This document shows positions 43,161 through 56,878 of a stretch of 64,000 nucleotides of DNA, in pieces. Numbering within the stretch: the first letter of the stretch is position 1; the number at the start of each line of letters is the position of its first letter. The notes beneath the pieces are model-generated. The model was not told where the DNA came from. It searched no databases and saw only the letters and a list, made by a program, of their open reading frames with translations. Both the position numbers and the translations under genes were made by a program. Source of the stretch: Symbiodinium natans (Eukaryota > Sar > Dinophyceae > Suessiales > Symbiodiniaceae); assembly GCA_905221605.1 (NCBI GenBank), contig CAJNDS010000023.1, positions 40,001 through 104,000 of the forward strand, given 5' to 3'.

Positions 43161-45880
43161 CCCTCAAACCGTAAACCCTAAACCCTAAACCCTAAACCCT
43201 AAACCCTAAACCCTAAACCCTAAACCCTAAACCCTAAACCCATAAACCCTAAACCCATAAACCCTAAATCCCAAACCATAAGCCGCAAATCCTCATCTGC
43301 CCTACGTGGGTAGGGTAGGGTGTCACTCTGTATCCCCAAGCCCTAAACCCTAAACCCTAACCCCAAGCCCCAAAACCCTACAAAACCCCAACGGAATTGC
43401 GCCTCGGGCCGGCAAAGCTTGCCTTCGTTGCACTATCGGTGGACTGCTTACAGGGCCCACCCAAACAAGCTTTAGGGTGTAGGGTTTTAGGGTTCAGGGT
43501 TTAGAGTTTAGGGTTTAGGGTTCGGGGTTCAGGGTTTAGAGTTAGGGTTTAGGGTGAGCTCGTTGAACTCCAATTGGTTGTCTCACGGCACTGCTTGTCT
43601 GATCCCGAAACCCTAAGCCCTAAGTACAAAGCTCTAAGCCCTAAGCCCGAAAACCCCCAGCGCCCTAATCCTTAATCCCCCCCCCCCCCCAGTTAGTGGA
43701 GACCATTTCCATTTTCTAACAATGCCCACCCCCTAGGCCACCCAAGACCCAAAACCACAACAACCTATACCTCAACCCTAAACTCACCAAAAGAGTCACG
43801 CCAATACCCATACCATGGAACCACCAGAAAACCCATAAAAAGACCCACATAGAAAAACCCCATCCTCAACCCCATACACCCGCACTCCCATAGAAAACCC
43901 GTATTCCCCAACCCATATTCCCCAACCCTTGAAAATGGACATGGTATTCTCTAAGAAAATATCTATAATAGGAATAAGTAAGGTTTAGGAATAAGGTAAT
44001 AGCTTTCGGTTACTATCACTGCGTGTCGCCGTCCTAGGTCCATATCCCCACCAACCGGGGCAATATCCCCACCAACCTAGGTCCATTTCCCAACTACCAC
44101 ACAAAATCTAGGTCAATATCTATACCAACCTAGGCTACAAACATAACATTAAAACAGATCAATAATGCTATGGTTGCTAAACTATAGCGAAAACACATTC
44201 TCCACATACTCCATAGATTATTAAACTTTCAAAATCTCGTGTCCCCTAAACCTGATATTTACTTCGGCCCTGCAGCAGGACGAGCGCAGGGAGCCACCCT
44301 TGTCAGAAACCGAGTCTGCATGTCCGCGTCGTGAGGGGAAGCTGACAAGCAGCTTGCCACCCGACGCTGTACAGCGCAGGGGCCGATGTAAGGCTGTCAG
44401 CCCTGAACCCTAAACCCTAAACCCAAATTCTAAACCTTAAACCAAGGGCTTTGATCTGCCGTCAAAGTTTGCGTTCTGCTGGATTCCGAGACCATTGCTT
44501 AGGGTTTAGGAGGGTTTAGTTTATTGCTCTATGTTTGTGTTCAACCCTAAACCCTTACCCGAAATCCTAAACCCTAAACCCTGAACCCTAAACCCTGAAC
44601 CCTAAACCCTAAACCCTAAACCCTAGACCCTCACCGTAGACCCTAGACCACAAGCCCACCCCAAGCCCTGATCTCTAGGTTTGAGGGTTTGAGGGTTTGA
44701 GGGTTTGAGGGTTTGAGGGGGGTTTAGGGTTGATGGGTTTAGGGTCTATCACCACATCTTACTGGCTCCTCCAGTAAAACCGCGAACTCCTCTAGTCAGC
44801 AGATACGAATCGTATCGTTGAAGACATACACTTTGTATGTAATAAAAGATATTGACCCGAAACCCTAAACCCTAAACCCTAAACCCTGAACCCTGAACCC
44901 TAAACCCTAAACCCTAAACCCTAAACCCTAAACCCTAAACCCTAAACCCTAAACCCTAAACCCCTCATTTTCCGTTTACATGGTCAGTTCTCTAAATTAT
45001 GGTCCCTTGTTGGGTCCCTTAAACGAGAGCGGCAGCCTTGTAATAAGTCAACCCTAAACTTTCAACCCTAAACCCTGAACCCTCAACCCTAAACCCAAAA
45101 CCTTCAACCCTAAACCCGCAACCCTCCCTCAACCCTAAGCCCGAAACCTTACACCAGGAGCTCGTGCCCACATTATATGGCGCAAGGTCGCCGGGCCCAA
45201 CTACAACAGAGGGCTCCGAGCTACCTCGTTGTCATCGTGCGCATTTCAATCGTTTTAAGGGATTTGGAACAGCTGCCCGGCTCCCAAGGGGCGTGCCGAA
45301 CCCCTTGCAGCACGCTGCGCCCCCCGCATGAAGGCGCTCAGCACACCGAAGGGGACGCAGGAAAAGACTTTCCCAGACACAGCTGCAGAATCCACCTCGC
45401 ACCTCTCTACAGATACGAGAGGGTGGCACCTGACTTTAAAGGTGGCCCGCAGCGATGGATGCAAAGACGAGAACACGACGGCTTTCAGGCCCCTGAAACC
45501 GCCAACTCCCTAATTCAGGGTCAGAAAAAATACGAATAGTATTCCCTCATTGTCCCTATAGAGTTTTACTAGAATGATTAAATAATGGCCACCAAAACCC
45601 TTTTCTAACAATGAAGGCCCCGATATTAGCCCCTCTCCGTGACACATGCCCCCTAAACCCGAAACCCTAAACCCTAAACCCTAAACCCTAAACCGACTGG
45701 GAATGGGGACTTGCTGGCATGCCGCAGGGATTCAGGGCGGGAGTTTAAGCAGGGTTTATTTATAGGGTTGCGGATTGAGAAGCTACAAGACAACTAGGGC
45801 TTAGGGCTTAGGGTTTAGGGTTCAGGGTTTAGGGTTTAGGGTTAGGGTTTAGGGTTTAGGGTTGAGGGTTTTAGGGAATC
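43160..45880. repeat. Interstitial telomere repeats in alternating orientation
   Basis: CCCTAAA runs at 43168-43265 and 43340-43365, TTTAGGG at 43471-43555, CCCTAAA at 44402-44440 and 44535-44630, TTTGAGGG at 44683-44720 then TTTAGGG near 44740, CCCTAAA at 44860-44965 and 45050-45140, CCCTAAA at 45650-45695, and TTTAGGG at 45800-45875. Degenerate forms (CCCTGAA, CCCTCAA, CCCAAAA) surround the perfect ones. Unique sequence between blocks (43700-44390, 45180-45640) shows no gene. Confidence 0.9.
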
Positions 45881-48450
45881 ATCAACACTCACCAAAACTT
45901 CTCAGGCTCCCATTAGTACATTGACTCCACACCTTTGTGCTATTGTTAGGTGACCACCCGTGGACTTCCAGGACACCCCAAATTACCTCCCATCTACCCC
46001 CATCACGTGGTCTCACCAATACGGTTACCTGCAAAGTATCGGATCTGCCAGGGCTGCAAAGGTTGGCATGATCTCCTAGGCCACGGGGTATGAGAACGAC
46101 AGATCCTGTTGTGGGCTGTTCAAGGCGGTTACTGTGAGACATGTGTTCCCACTAATGTTGTGGGTGTCAGGGATGGTGGTTGTGCTACTTTGTTGGAGTT
46201 GTGCCATAGTGGGACCTTCCACGGCCAACACAAAAGCGGGGACTCGTAGCCTAGGGACAAGCAACAGAAACAACTCCCGGCACGAAAAGGGTGAGAACAG
46301 CTTACTCCCTCTTTCCTTGTTTCGGCATTGTGGGTTTGTTCCGGCACCGGCCTTCAGTATCATCAGGTGGGATGGCTACAAGAACAGGTCGTATGATATT
46401 TGGCGTGTAGCTGGTCCGGCTCCGCTTGAGGGATAATGACGGATGTGGAGTTGCCGCTTCCTCCTCCCTCGTTGCTCCCTCGCCTTTATACCCAGTGAAA
46501 ACGACCCCCTGTCCGTCAGTCCTATCATGTCCTATCGGTCACCTCTTCTTTCATTCCTGCCTGCTTGCCATCCTTCCTTTCTTACAGCACGCCTAGCTCC
46601 CTGGGGTCACCCGAAATGTGCATGTCACACGGTCTCCTCCCATGAGTGCCTATGATGCTCTCTTCCTTCCTTCCTTCCTTCCTTCCTTCTTTCCGCACCT
46701 ATCCCCCCCGGTTCAGCGTGGAGCTTCCCCATCACCTAGCCCCCAACACGAAACGATCCACACCCATACCATCATGGGTCGCCTCCCTGCGCACTGTAAC
46801 TAGTACGACCCTTTTGGGTTCTGCTACATATCTCTAGCTCAAACGCGTGCCCGGCACTCCAAGTTGTCTGTCGTGAACAATCTGGGCCTCGATCTCCACT
46901 GCAGGAAATGTCCGAAGAGTTTTTGCAGTGTCTGCGAAGGTCTCCTGACAAGGACCAACCACAAATGGACCACAAATGTATTTGACTACACTAACAGGAA
47001 CCCATCCTCAATGATCTCGGCACCGACGTGGGGAGTTGGCATCCGCTCACACAAGTGATGGCAGCGCACCCTGCTGGCCGAAAAGAGGTGAACATCGAGG
47101 AATGGGTTGGGGTATGTAGTGGGTGCCGTACTCGCGAGAAAACCCCCGATGTATCCCGGGCTGACCAGAATACACCTCAAAACAAACTGGCTGAGTTGCA
47201 AGACTTCTGCACGTGTTTGATGCGTTCCGTCCTGTCTCTGCTCGATCGGAGCGTCTCATTGCCTTGTACTTCAAACTCCTCGACAATCAAGACTTAATGA
47301 TTTAATGCTTCTGTAGACATGTCCTCTGAGTCCCATAACATCACGCGTCCTCGACTGTCGACACCACCGCCGGTCCTGCAAGGGTCTGGCAGCATATGTC
47401 AACTTGTGTCAACTTCAGCTGACAAATTATCAGAATGTGTTGGCATTGAAATAGATTGAAATGTATCGGATCGGCCTCAGACAAGGCAGCAGCTGCTGGC
47501 GCGTAGGGCGTGGTGATGTGGTCGCGGACTGGCCGACTACCAACCTCGAAAGGCTCTGGGAACCACCAATGGCCCAAGCAGTATCAAGCATCTTGCGACT
47601 CCCTACCATCCACCTCTGGCACATCCTCGGGCAGCTCCGGCGCTGGGTTTTCTATGGTTGAAACAGCGTCGGAGAACTGAGCCGAGGCCTTCGGGTGGCA
47701 CGAAAATGGCAGAACCACATCAAACGGACGCAACGCATTGTGATGATGGAACGTCTGGCTCATGTCGAGTCTTGAACACGTTCAAAGAGATCACGGGTGG
47801 CCACAAAGCCCCATGCCACATTCCAGCAGCGGCTGTTTGCGCAGCGATAAACACACATTAATTGGGTCCGGCCGGGCCACACTAACAGTCACCACCAGCA
47901 GACCCACAAGATATACCACCCTGTAAAATGAAAAAATTGATAGCCAGGGGCTGAAACGGAAGCTCCGTGATGCGGGCCCCCGGTTTTCTTTTTCTTCCCC
48001 GGGCTGGCGTTCGAGAGGCGTTCAAAACAAGCAGATGTTGCAAGTAGTGGAGAAATAAACAAGCTATTCAAGAAATGTTGCCCGCGCCAACAGGTATTAG
48101 CTCAGGGCTGGAAGGAGAATCGCTATAAACAGGTGTTGGTGTTCAAGTTGTAATCCAGGTGAGAGTATCCCTATCAACGGGTCGGGTCCGGGAGCAAATC
48201 CTTATATTCAATATTGGGAGACCAGGCTGAAACGTACATCGCTTCTCAAGAAATATGATAAGGCATCCATTCTATCAAAAAAAAAACATGCATCCCAAAA
48301 CTGATTCATTCAACCACGCAGCACACGCTGTCTTTTCTTCCACGAAGGTAGCATGGGGAAATACCGATTGGCGATCACACTTGGCGCACACTACAGGCAT
48401 GACGCCTTGACTTGCGGCACATCCCGCGCCCCATGCCACAAGTGCCGTAA
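45880..48450. other. 2.5 kb with no recognised gene
   Basis: Includes a (CTTC)n tract at 46666-46690. Several 60-100 codon frames exist but none has motifs or boundary signals. Confidence 0.5.
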
Positions 48451-48456
48451 GCGGCG

Positions 48457-50930
48457 TCAGAGGAACGCGTCTTTTAGCGCATTCTGCATCAGCGCCCTAC
48501 TCACTTTCAGGCGTTGTCCTTTTGTCTTGATGATCTCACCGCGTGACGGAGCATCTGCTGGATTCGAGGCTGAAGGAACACTCTCCAGCCAACATGTGAT
48601 TCCCAACTCCTCCTCACGCTGGCAAAAGAAATCAAGAATCTGAGCACGCCTCCTCACTTCGCTGTGTCCTCTCACAAAGGTGCCGAAGACGCCTTCATTG
48701 TCAGTAAAGAAGACAGTCGAGCTATCCTTTAAGACGGCTTTGAAAACCTCAATGGAAAGTGCAAGAGCCAAAGCCTCCAACTCAAAAATTACTGTCTCCT
48801 TTTCTCCATCAGCCGTCGTCCTCAGACGCGACAGATCCTTCGGCAGTATCTGCTCACCAAACCACGCGAGGATCTGCCCACCTTCGCCTACAACTAAACC
48901 GCCTATACCACCGAACCCATTCGGCTCAAAAGCAGCATCGACGTAAACGTGGAAGACCTTGCCAGCAGTTGCACGCAGTGCCCGAGGGCGTCCGGTCGCA
49001 AGGAGCTCTTTTAGAAGGTTGAGAGCTCGCCGAGTTTCATCAGACAATTTCCACTGCCTTTGGCGCCCATGAGCGCCCAACTGCTTGAGCGCCGCCTTCG
49101 GGCGCCGACCGAAAACTTGGCAACTCGCGAACTGCGACCGTCCACGAAGCCTCTCGCAAGTCTTGGGGCCCAGCTCACCCTTTTGAAGAGCGACCTCAAG
49201 AGCAGTTAGCGTCTCCTCTCTGCGCTTCGGCGTGTTCCCGATGTAGGCAAGCCCAAGCTTGGCATCACTCAAGTTGAGCTGCACTCCCAGCGCCACGCAA
49301 AGAGAACTGTACGACAGAGACTTGTCCATGGCGACATCCCAGCCAAATATCTTGAAAAACATAGTGATGACTAAATCAGTGTGCCTTGAAAATTCCTTGC
49401 CACATACACTCAAGTAGTCGTCAAAGAAGACTGACCACACTAAGCGTAGCCGCTTTACACCAAGTCGCCACAAAGCGAAAGCACACCGGATGAAACCCGT
49501 CACACTAGCTTTCGATCCGAACGGTAAGACTCTTTGTCGGAATATCTCCGGCCCGCCACTCTCGCAGTTGAACATCACGAAGAAGCTGTCCAAAGCAAAG
49601 GCGACATCTGATAAAGGTAGCTGCTTGTACGCAGAACGTAAATCCCAAGCCTTGCAAAAAGGGCAGCTTGGCCCCAAACCTCCCATAGACAGCCAGGTTC
49701 TCACCCAAAGTATAAGCACACCAGCAACGATGTCAATCGTGTGAACTGGCACCTGCTCGACCTGAGTGACAGAAGCGTTGACCTGTGAAGACAGGTAATT
49801 GTCGATGGGACGAATACGGGGACCCTCCTCGGTTTGGCCCTGGTGGACTCCAAAGCGATGAGTCAGCGAAGCCGTCTCAGGCAAAGCTGAAAGTGGTACT
49901 GGACCTTCGATGAAGCCTCTCGCCAACTCCTTGCACGTCGCCTCCAGCACGCCGCCATCGATGGCAGGATCGCCAGAACTGCGCACTGTAGCCAGCAAAC
50001 CATCCCGGAGCCGTTTAGCTCCTGTGCGCAGCTGAGCCTCCGACTGCTCTGCCGGCCTAAACTTGTTCAAGAACACGTTCGACCTGGGCAGTTATCCAGT
50101 TAAGTCGAAGCCACGGCTGATGTCATCCACCAAACCAACATCCTCATGGCCAATCGACTCCAAAGCTCGTTTTAAGACTAGAAGTCTCTTGAGCAAAGAA
50201 CCTGCCTCCTGAAAGGGGGCATGTCCTCCTTCAGGGATTCTTCTGCAAGGGCCAGCTCAGACGACCAAGCAATCCACTCTCGCAAGATGGCCGTCCGCTC
50301 CTTTGCCACTTCTGCTTCTCCCTCCGCTAGGTTGTGTTCGATTGCCACTTTAAGCTCTGGTGGGACAAGTGAGTCGAGCTCAGTTGGGTGCCCGAGCTGA
50401 AAATTCTCTTGGACAAACTGCTCCGGGGTGCGATACACACCCACCACTACTCTGACGTCGCTGCCCCCACGCTTTAACGCTTTCAGCCCTCCTTTTTCTA
50501 ACCTGAAGCCAGAGTCAACAAGGAAAGCTTTGTCCTCAGCGCTGAGCTTCTCCATCCCCCGGGGCATGTAGGCAACCATTACATCTCGGCGCCCAACCCA
50601 TGGCAAGGTCGCATGCAATCGATGCCCATCAAAGCGAAAACCCGCAGCATCAACCAGCGCCCGCACGCCTTGAACATCTCTCCCTCCAAAGTCCATCCAC
50701 ATCGCCAGTAGGATCAGCCATCCAATCTTCGCCCCCTTTGAAAATAGACAGCGCTGCAATGCAATTTTCGGTGCCCATTTCATTGTTGGCATCGGAATGG
50801 ACCTGCGCCAGAACGTTTCTGAGCCCGGGAAAAAGATCCGCAACATACCGGTTACCCCTTCTGGCCACACAAACCTGAATAGTGGAAAACCCACTTGTAG
50901 GGCGTAACTCTGGCACGTATGGGCCTCCAT
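48457..50930 (-). pseudogene. DIRS-like retroelement: RT and RNase H, broken
   Basis: On the minus strand an ATG at 50930 (MEAHTCQSYALQ) opens a 250-codon frame ending at 50178 with GHPTELDSLVPPELKVAI and AKERTAILREWIAW, a typical lead-in to this RT family. The sense continues in a second frame (SIGHEDVGLVDDISRGFDLT), meets a TAA near 50092, and goes on from 50076 in the main frame to 48457. There: RPIDNYLSSQVN, DLRSAYKQLPL, LPFGSKASVTGFIRCAF, VFFDDYLSV (catalytic FxDD), then RNase H with YVDAAFEPNGFGGIGG, FELEALALALSIE, FFTDNEGVF and SASNPADAPSR. The last motif and the FxDD are common in DIRS-type elements. No tyrosine recombinase is visible downstream. The frameshift and stop mark it as dead. 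Confidence 0.75.
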
Positions 50931-51178
50931 GGCGACAGCTACCTGCGGCAAGTGTGCCAGAAGCAGAGTCCGTTTAGAGTTACAACGCAAACCGCGCAGT
51001 CAAAGCATCAAACCAGACAAACCAAGGTCGAAGGAATCCGAAGAAGCCCCACCCCAAGTCCAAACAGCAATTCCCCGCATCGCCCCCCACCCTACTGCTT
51101 TGAGCCGACGGAAGGGCGATGACAACAATGATGCAAGCGCTGCAGTCCAGGCTTCAGATTAGCAAGCAGACATAAACC

Positions 51179-51700
51179 TTATGAGCTGCTCGGCGCAGAG
51201 TAAGATGCACGCAGCAGATGTTGTTCAAGGTGCGCCTTGATTAGACACAGCGGATAGTCAGCTTGCGACTTGTCCACAATCGCCCGAGCCCAGGCCAGAA
51301 CAGCTACTTGCTGGGGGCCTGGCGGGCGTCTGAACATGGCTAGCAGTGCCCCGTAGCCTTTGGCCAATGCATCCCGTGTCGTCGGCGATAACCCCCTTAG
51401 ATAGTGTGCAAGCCAAGCCAAGTGGCCACCAACAGAGTGGGCTATTTCCGCTGCTGCGGTTGCGGTCGCAATTCTTTGCTCAGATTGGTTGTCTGCCCCC
51501 ATTGTCTCCTTGATCCCTTGAAGGACAAGCAGCTTGGTAAGATTGATCCATCCAGCGCTGCAGGTGTAGGCTGCGCCCTCAAGTATGGGCTCGCCAGAGA
51601 AGACCTCCGGGTGCTCATAAGGATAGCACAGCGCCCAATCGCTATTTGCCTTCTCGTTGGCCGAGGAGTACCCAAGACAAGGGAGGCCGCCATGTTGCAA
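51179..51700 (-). CDS. Unidentified 173-codon frame upstream of the DIRS-like RT
   Basis: Minus-strand frame with GGHLAWLAHYLRGLSPTTRD and CLIKAHLEQHLLRASY. It lies on the same strand 250 bases upstream of the RT's first ATG, where a Gag-like protein would be, but has no recognised domain. Confidence 0.3.
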   Translation of the reverse strand: MQHGGLPCLGYSSANEKANSDWALCYPYEHPEVFSGEPILEGAAYTCSAGWINLTKLLVLQGIKETMGADNQSEQRIATATAAAEIAHSVGGHLAWLAHYLRGLSPTTRDALAKGYGALLAMFRRPPGPQQVAVLAWARAIVDKSQADYPLCLIKAHLEQHLLRASYSAPSSS

Positions 51701-53000
51701 ACGAAAATTATCTCTCAGGAGGGGGCAGGCGGGCGCCTACTCGCTGTGATCCAATAAGATGCATAGCACAAGCCACTGCAATCCGGGCTGATCACCTCGA
51801 CCCTACTGGTTTGCTGCTCAGCTCTGGGCACAATTTTCTCCTAGCACAAATGCAAGGTCCCCAAGCTACCGGCTGTGTGAGTGCGGGCGCCCTTACGTGC
51901 CGGACATGCCCAGAGGCTAGAGGAGTAGGACCCGACCCCTCGTAGAGGGGGGGTAGCAAAATGGGTAGGACGGGACACATGAGCGTCACGCGAGGTGGAC
52001 CCTAAGGCAAGGTGGATTGATTGCCGTGTTCTGTAAGCGAGGTGCTGCTGTTACCAAGCTGCCTGAGGGTCAGATGCAAGTTGTTTGCCGTGTGAGTGCG
52101 GGCGTACTCACTTTCAGGCATGGTAAGCATACCCTTCATCCTGGCAGTGCTGAGATCAAGTAGCTCACTGCCGTGAGTCTAATGAAAAGGTGGGAGCAGC
52201 TTAGCCGAGTGACACACACTGCGCGTTGAGTGCTAGGGTAGACTGCAGCCATGGTCACATAACGCCTGGGGAAGCCCAAGCAGCAATAATTCCCCCCCAC
52301 CTTCTGCATACCGAGGCCACAATGGCAGTCTCGCGGACTGATGGTAGTGCGACCTCATATCGTTCATACCCCGGTGCATTGTGGGGAAGGCGCACATAAT
52401 TGCATCCCCATATGGACTGATGTCTTCGCCAAACAAGCACTTGCTGGGGTTCCGACAGACCTTCGGTCGGCGTGATTACGCACCCAAGACTCAAGCAGAC
52501 AGTGCATGCACTGGCAAGAATGTCACGAAGTGCTTCAACCGGACAGAGTTGCAGGTGCGGAATTCCCCGAGATGCGGGGGAAGCTTGACCCGCTTGCAAG
52601 TGGTCGCGGTGTGACCTACTTTGCCCAACACAATCTAGCAAGGGAAGGAGACGCTCAACATGGAACCGAGGAGGTTCACTATTTGCCATGCCACTCTCGA
52701 CTGCTATCAACAGAGAGCGTACGGATGCCCCTCCCCCCCTCCCTAGATTTGAGCCGACGCAGGCTGACCAGCACGCAATTGTTGCAAATGATTAATTGTC
52801 TTGCGTCAGGTTGAAATCATGCTGCTCTCCCTCCGCGTTAAGGGGACGGTCTCCAACACGCAGTAGCTGAAGAGGCTCCCCCGTGGGGGAGTGGATTTGT
52901 AAATGCATGAAGATGGTTGCTTCAGGAGTAAACGTTCTTCGCACCGTCATGCGTGGATCTGCTACACGTCCCACAAAGTCGGTAAGAAGGAAGGCCCTGG
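51700..53000. other. No recognised gene
   Basis: Nothing convincing; the longest frame, minus 52255-52710, lacks motifs. A phrase CTGTGTGAGTGCGGGCGCCC (51873) partly recurs at 52094 (GTGTGAGTGCGGGCGTACTC). Confidence 0.4.
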
Positions 53001-53028
53001 ATTCTAGGTATCCATTGCTTGTACCACT

Positions 53029-54000
53029 TTGACCATCAAGACAGAAATCGGCCAGCGGTATGAGGCCCAGATGGAGCAGGGTTGCCCTGGTAGGTCAGGG
53101 GGGTTCTCGAGCGTGAGGTTCCAGGTGGGACGGACTCTCACTACGCACTTCAGGATGGGCAGCGGCTGCACAAGGTCCAGGCGTTTCCTGCTAAGAGAGA
53201 GATCCTCGCTGATGACCAGGACTTGGAATCAGTGTCGCGTTTCGTAGACTCCAACTCTGTGAGCGGGAGGATCGTAACCTGGAACAATTGTGCCCTTAAA
53301 AGTTTCAGTCGAAAACAAACCACAGTTGCGTTGTCTTCGAACCGCAAACCCCGCCCGAGTCAAGTTCAGATGAACTCATCCCTGCACAAGGGGCTAAAGC
53401 AGGAGGCAAAGGCCATGGGGAGGTGGGATCCTCCGGTCAAAATCCTCCAGGCAAGGGAGGTGAGGGGGCCAGGAGCAGTGGGGAGGATGTGGCAGGCCCA
53501 ACTATGAAGTCAGAGGACTCTGCGCACAAGGGGCCTCCCCCGGTGAGACTTGTTCCCTACTATGTAGTGGGACCCGAGCCGCAGGAGCCCATTGCCACCC
53601 ACTTGTGGGTTCAGTTTACAGGAAGTCCATTAAGAATCGCTGGCCGGAAAGGCTCAGAATGCAGTATTCGGGCCGTGACCAAATCCTCCATGAGTCGGAG
53701 GTGCCTGTCATTCCAACGGACAGCAAAGGATTGTCATCGCTTCTCCCTTCAGCGAGCAGGCCGTTTGGAAATTGGGCAGCCCAGGCACTCACTACCTGGA
53801 GCCAATTGCTTTTTACGAGGGCAACACCAGTTTATCGCAGAAGCATCGGCACAGTAGGGGTGACCCTCTATGACCCAGCCACGGAATTGACCACGCAGGA
53901 GGCCATGGAGTGTATTGTGGTGGAGCGAGTGGACACCTTTGAGAACTCCACCCAAAACTATCTCCTGGCCTTCGTGGCCATCACAGGCCGTAAAAGACCA
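53029..54000 (+). pseudogene. Frameshifted coding-like region, unidentified
   Basis: Coding-like text moves between frames: about 53160-53500 (QRLHKVQAFPAKREILADDQ, DLESVSRFVDSNSVSG), 53423-53620 (GPPPVRLVPYYVVGPEPQEP) and 53605-54000 (MQYSGRDQILHESEVPVIPT, LTTQEAMECIVVERVDTFEN, YLLAFVAITG). It may be a dead gene or a mobile-element remnant. No family motif recognised. Confidence 0.35.
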
Positions 54001-54611
54001 AAGTCACGCACAAGACAAGCAACTCACTCGTGTTCCAAGCACCAAGTGCAAGTAACCCTTCACAGTCACACAGCTCACAGGCACTCCAAACACTTCTTTT
54101 AGCTTTCTCGCTCTCGCACGAGACTCCGGTCTTGAGCCAAACAACATGCGTTTGCATGTGGGGCTTTCTAGGTCAAACTCTGGGCTTTAAACACTCTCTC
54201 AAGGCGAAGCTACATAGTCGCAGACAGCTCACACAACTCAAAAGCCACTCAAGGTGCTTGCACAGCTTCACACTAATGCAAAACACTTTAAAAGCGTGGC
54301 AACGCGGGAAAACAGAGCTGACCTCTACACTACATACTTCCTAAGCAAAACTGAGAGCCCACAAAACGTTGACCATCTACACCCCCTTTGGGCTCGAAGC
54401 CTCGGCGCTTAGCGCGTTGGCCGTGGGAGGTTTGCCCGCTGGGCCCTATCCAGGCAGTACGTGCAAAGGTTCTTGACTGTAGGCCTGTTTCTCAAAGTGT
54501 GGCAGTCATCCTTCAGGTGATAGCAATCACCGTACGGCGAGAAGAAGACGTGCCCCGGGAAAACTGCTGTCCTGGCCTTGTATCTGCTTGCCGACAAACA
54601 CCACGCACAAC

Positions 54612-55370
<759 letters not shown>

Positions 55371-55454
55371 GACACGCTCTTAACTGATCATGGTGTTTTC
55401 TGCTGTTTTTTATCTTTTTCTCTCGTTTTATCCTGTTTTCTCTGCGTTCGACGG

Positions 55455-55575
55455 ATTGGGGGGGGGGGTGGGGGGGGGGTCAATTACGTGCTGTGCTTTC
55501 TGCACACATGACCACGCTGAGGGGTTGGGGGGGGGGGGGGGGGGTAATGACGTGCTGTGCTTTGTGCACACATGA
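55455..55575. repeat. Local duplication with G runs
   Basis: CGTGCTGTGCTTTCTGCACA and CGTGCTGTGCTTTGTGCACA, each followed by CATGACCACGCTG and preceded by G runs; period ~65 bases. Confidence 0.8.
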
Positions 55576-56266
55576 CCACGCTGTCGACAGATCCTTTAGT
55601 AGTAGTAGTAGTAGCAGCACCAGACGATCAGGCAATCAGCCGATCAGTTGATCAGCCGATCGGCTGCTTGGTTGATTGGCTGCATGCAGCGCAGTCTAAA
55701 AACCAACTCTGCGACACAATGAACAAAAGGACCGGGGTACCTGAGCCTTTACAAAGTGACTTGTCAGGGCGCGAACTACGCTTTTCCAAGAGCGATTTTT
55801 TTGGCCTTTTGGGAATTGTGTGTTTGGGTAGAAGACGCAAATCAAGATGTTACATTTTTGCAGAGGATCATGTGAACTCGTGAACTCGTCTGCACATTTG
55901 TTGTACCTGGTTTTTGGCTTCTGAGCTGCGAGGGGGCTTGTGTTCCCGGAGCTTGGTAGGTTTCGTGCTGTTGCAGGAGCTCATGAAAGAGCTGGACATT
56001 TGATGATCCATCCTCCTTGAATGTAAAGCTTGCGATGCATTGGTCCAAAGGAGCGTGTACGCAGTTCTGATGTGCGCAGGGAGGCAACCAGCAACATCAT
56101 GCAATGTTGTCCTGCACTCCATCACTGCGCTCGTTAACAAGTTGTCGCCCGGCTGAGCGTTACAAACTGCCTTTGGCGACGGAAGCCTTGAGTAGAAGGT
56201 TGTTCCAAAGTCTTCATGCACGTTCGTGCGGTCGAGATTTTCCACGCATCGACCGCGCGCTTACAG

Positions 56267-56440
56267 TGCATCGAAACCATGCATGTTCTGCCAGTGCCAA
56301 AATCAATGTCAAAACTCATCCCTTTCTATGTTGTGGCAGGGGTCGCCCTGGCCAATTGCCATCGCTTGGCCTCGGCTAGAAGGGGGATTCCTGCTCAGAT
56401 GGCGCAACTTCGTGACATGCAGCACTCTCTCAAGGAGAGG
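56267..56440 (+). CDS. Exon A of an unidentified gene
   Basis: Acceptor GCTTACAG ends at 56266, donor AGG|GTGGGA starts at 56441; 58 codons, phase 0 to 0. Text: CIETMHVLPVPKSMSKLIPF, YVVAGVALANCHRLASARRG, IPAQMAQLRDMQHSLKER. The phase fits exon B at 56747. Family unknown. Confidence 0.5.
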
Positions 56441-56746
56441 GTGGGAGCCGTCATGTGATCCGGGCCACGTGTCTTGGCCGGTCTATGTGCGAATCAGTCG
56501 TTCTGATTCAGAGTCCATCCTGTTAAGGCCACGTTGTGAACATGGCTTCTCCCGCTCGGCTCACGTGGCACTGGCAGATTGGGTGACCGCTTGTCGCTAG
56601 TTAGTGTGCTGACTGCTGGTCAGGCGTGGTCAGTTGGTGGAGATCACCGGGCTACAGGCCTCCACTTTCGACCTTTTAACGTGTTCAGATTTTTTTTGCA
56701 GCTCACTTATGTCTATTTTTTGGTCGGCTTCTTTCCCTGCGTGCAG

Positions 56747-56878
56747 AGGCACCGAAGTCCACTTCAGATCGCTGGAGACAAGATGGTGACCGAGGTGCCC
56801 GAGATTTCAATGGCCAGCAGGCAAGCTGGCGAACGATGTTTCAAGCTTTTCACTGATTCACGCTTTCATGAGGCCAAG
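56747..56878 (+). CDS. Exon B of the same gene
   Basis: Acceptor CTGCGTGCAG ends at 56746; donor AAG|GTAACT at 56879. 44 codons, phase 0 to 0: RHRSPLQIAGDKMVTEVPEI, SMASRQAGERCFKLFTDSRF, HEAK. It joins A in frame and is followed by a ~1.4 kb intron that would hold the telomere-variant block. Confidence 0.5.

Noticed and set aside
45177-45539. ATG-started 120-codon frame among telomere repeats
   Set aside because: No motif and shifting composition; the length is expected by chance.
54131-54141. CTTGAGCCAAA, 11 bases like the spliced leader complement
   Set aside because: Too short, no further match, and no gene or element start nearby.
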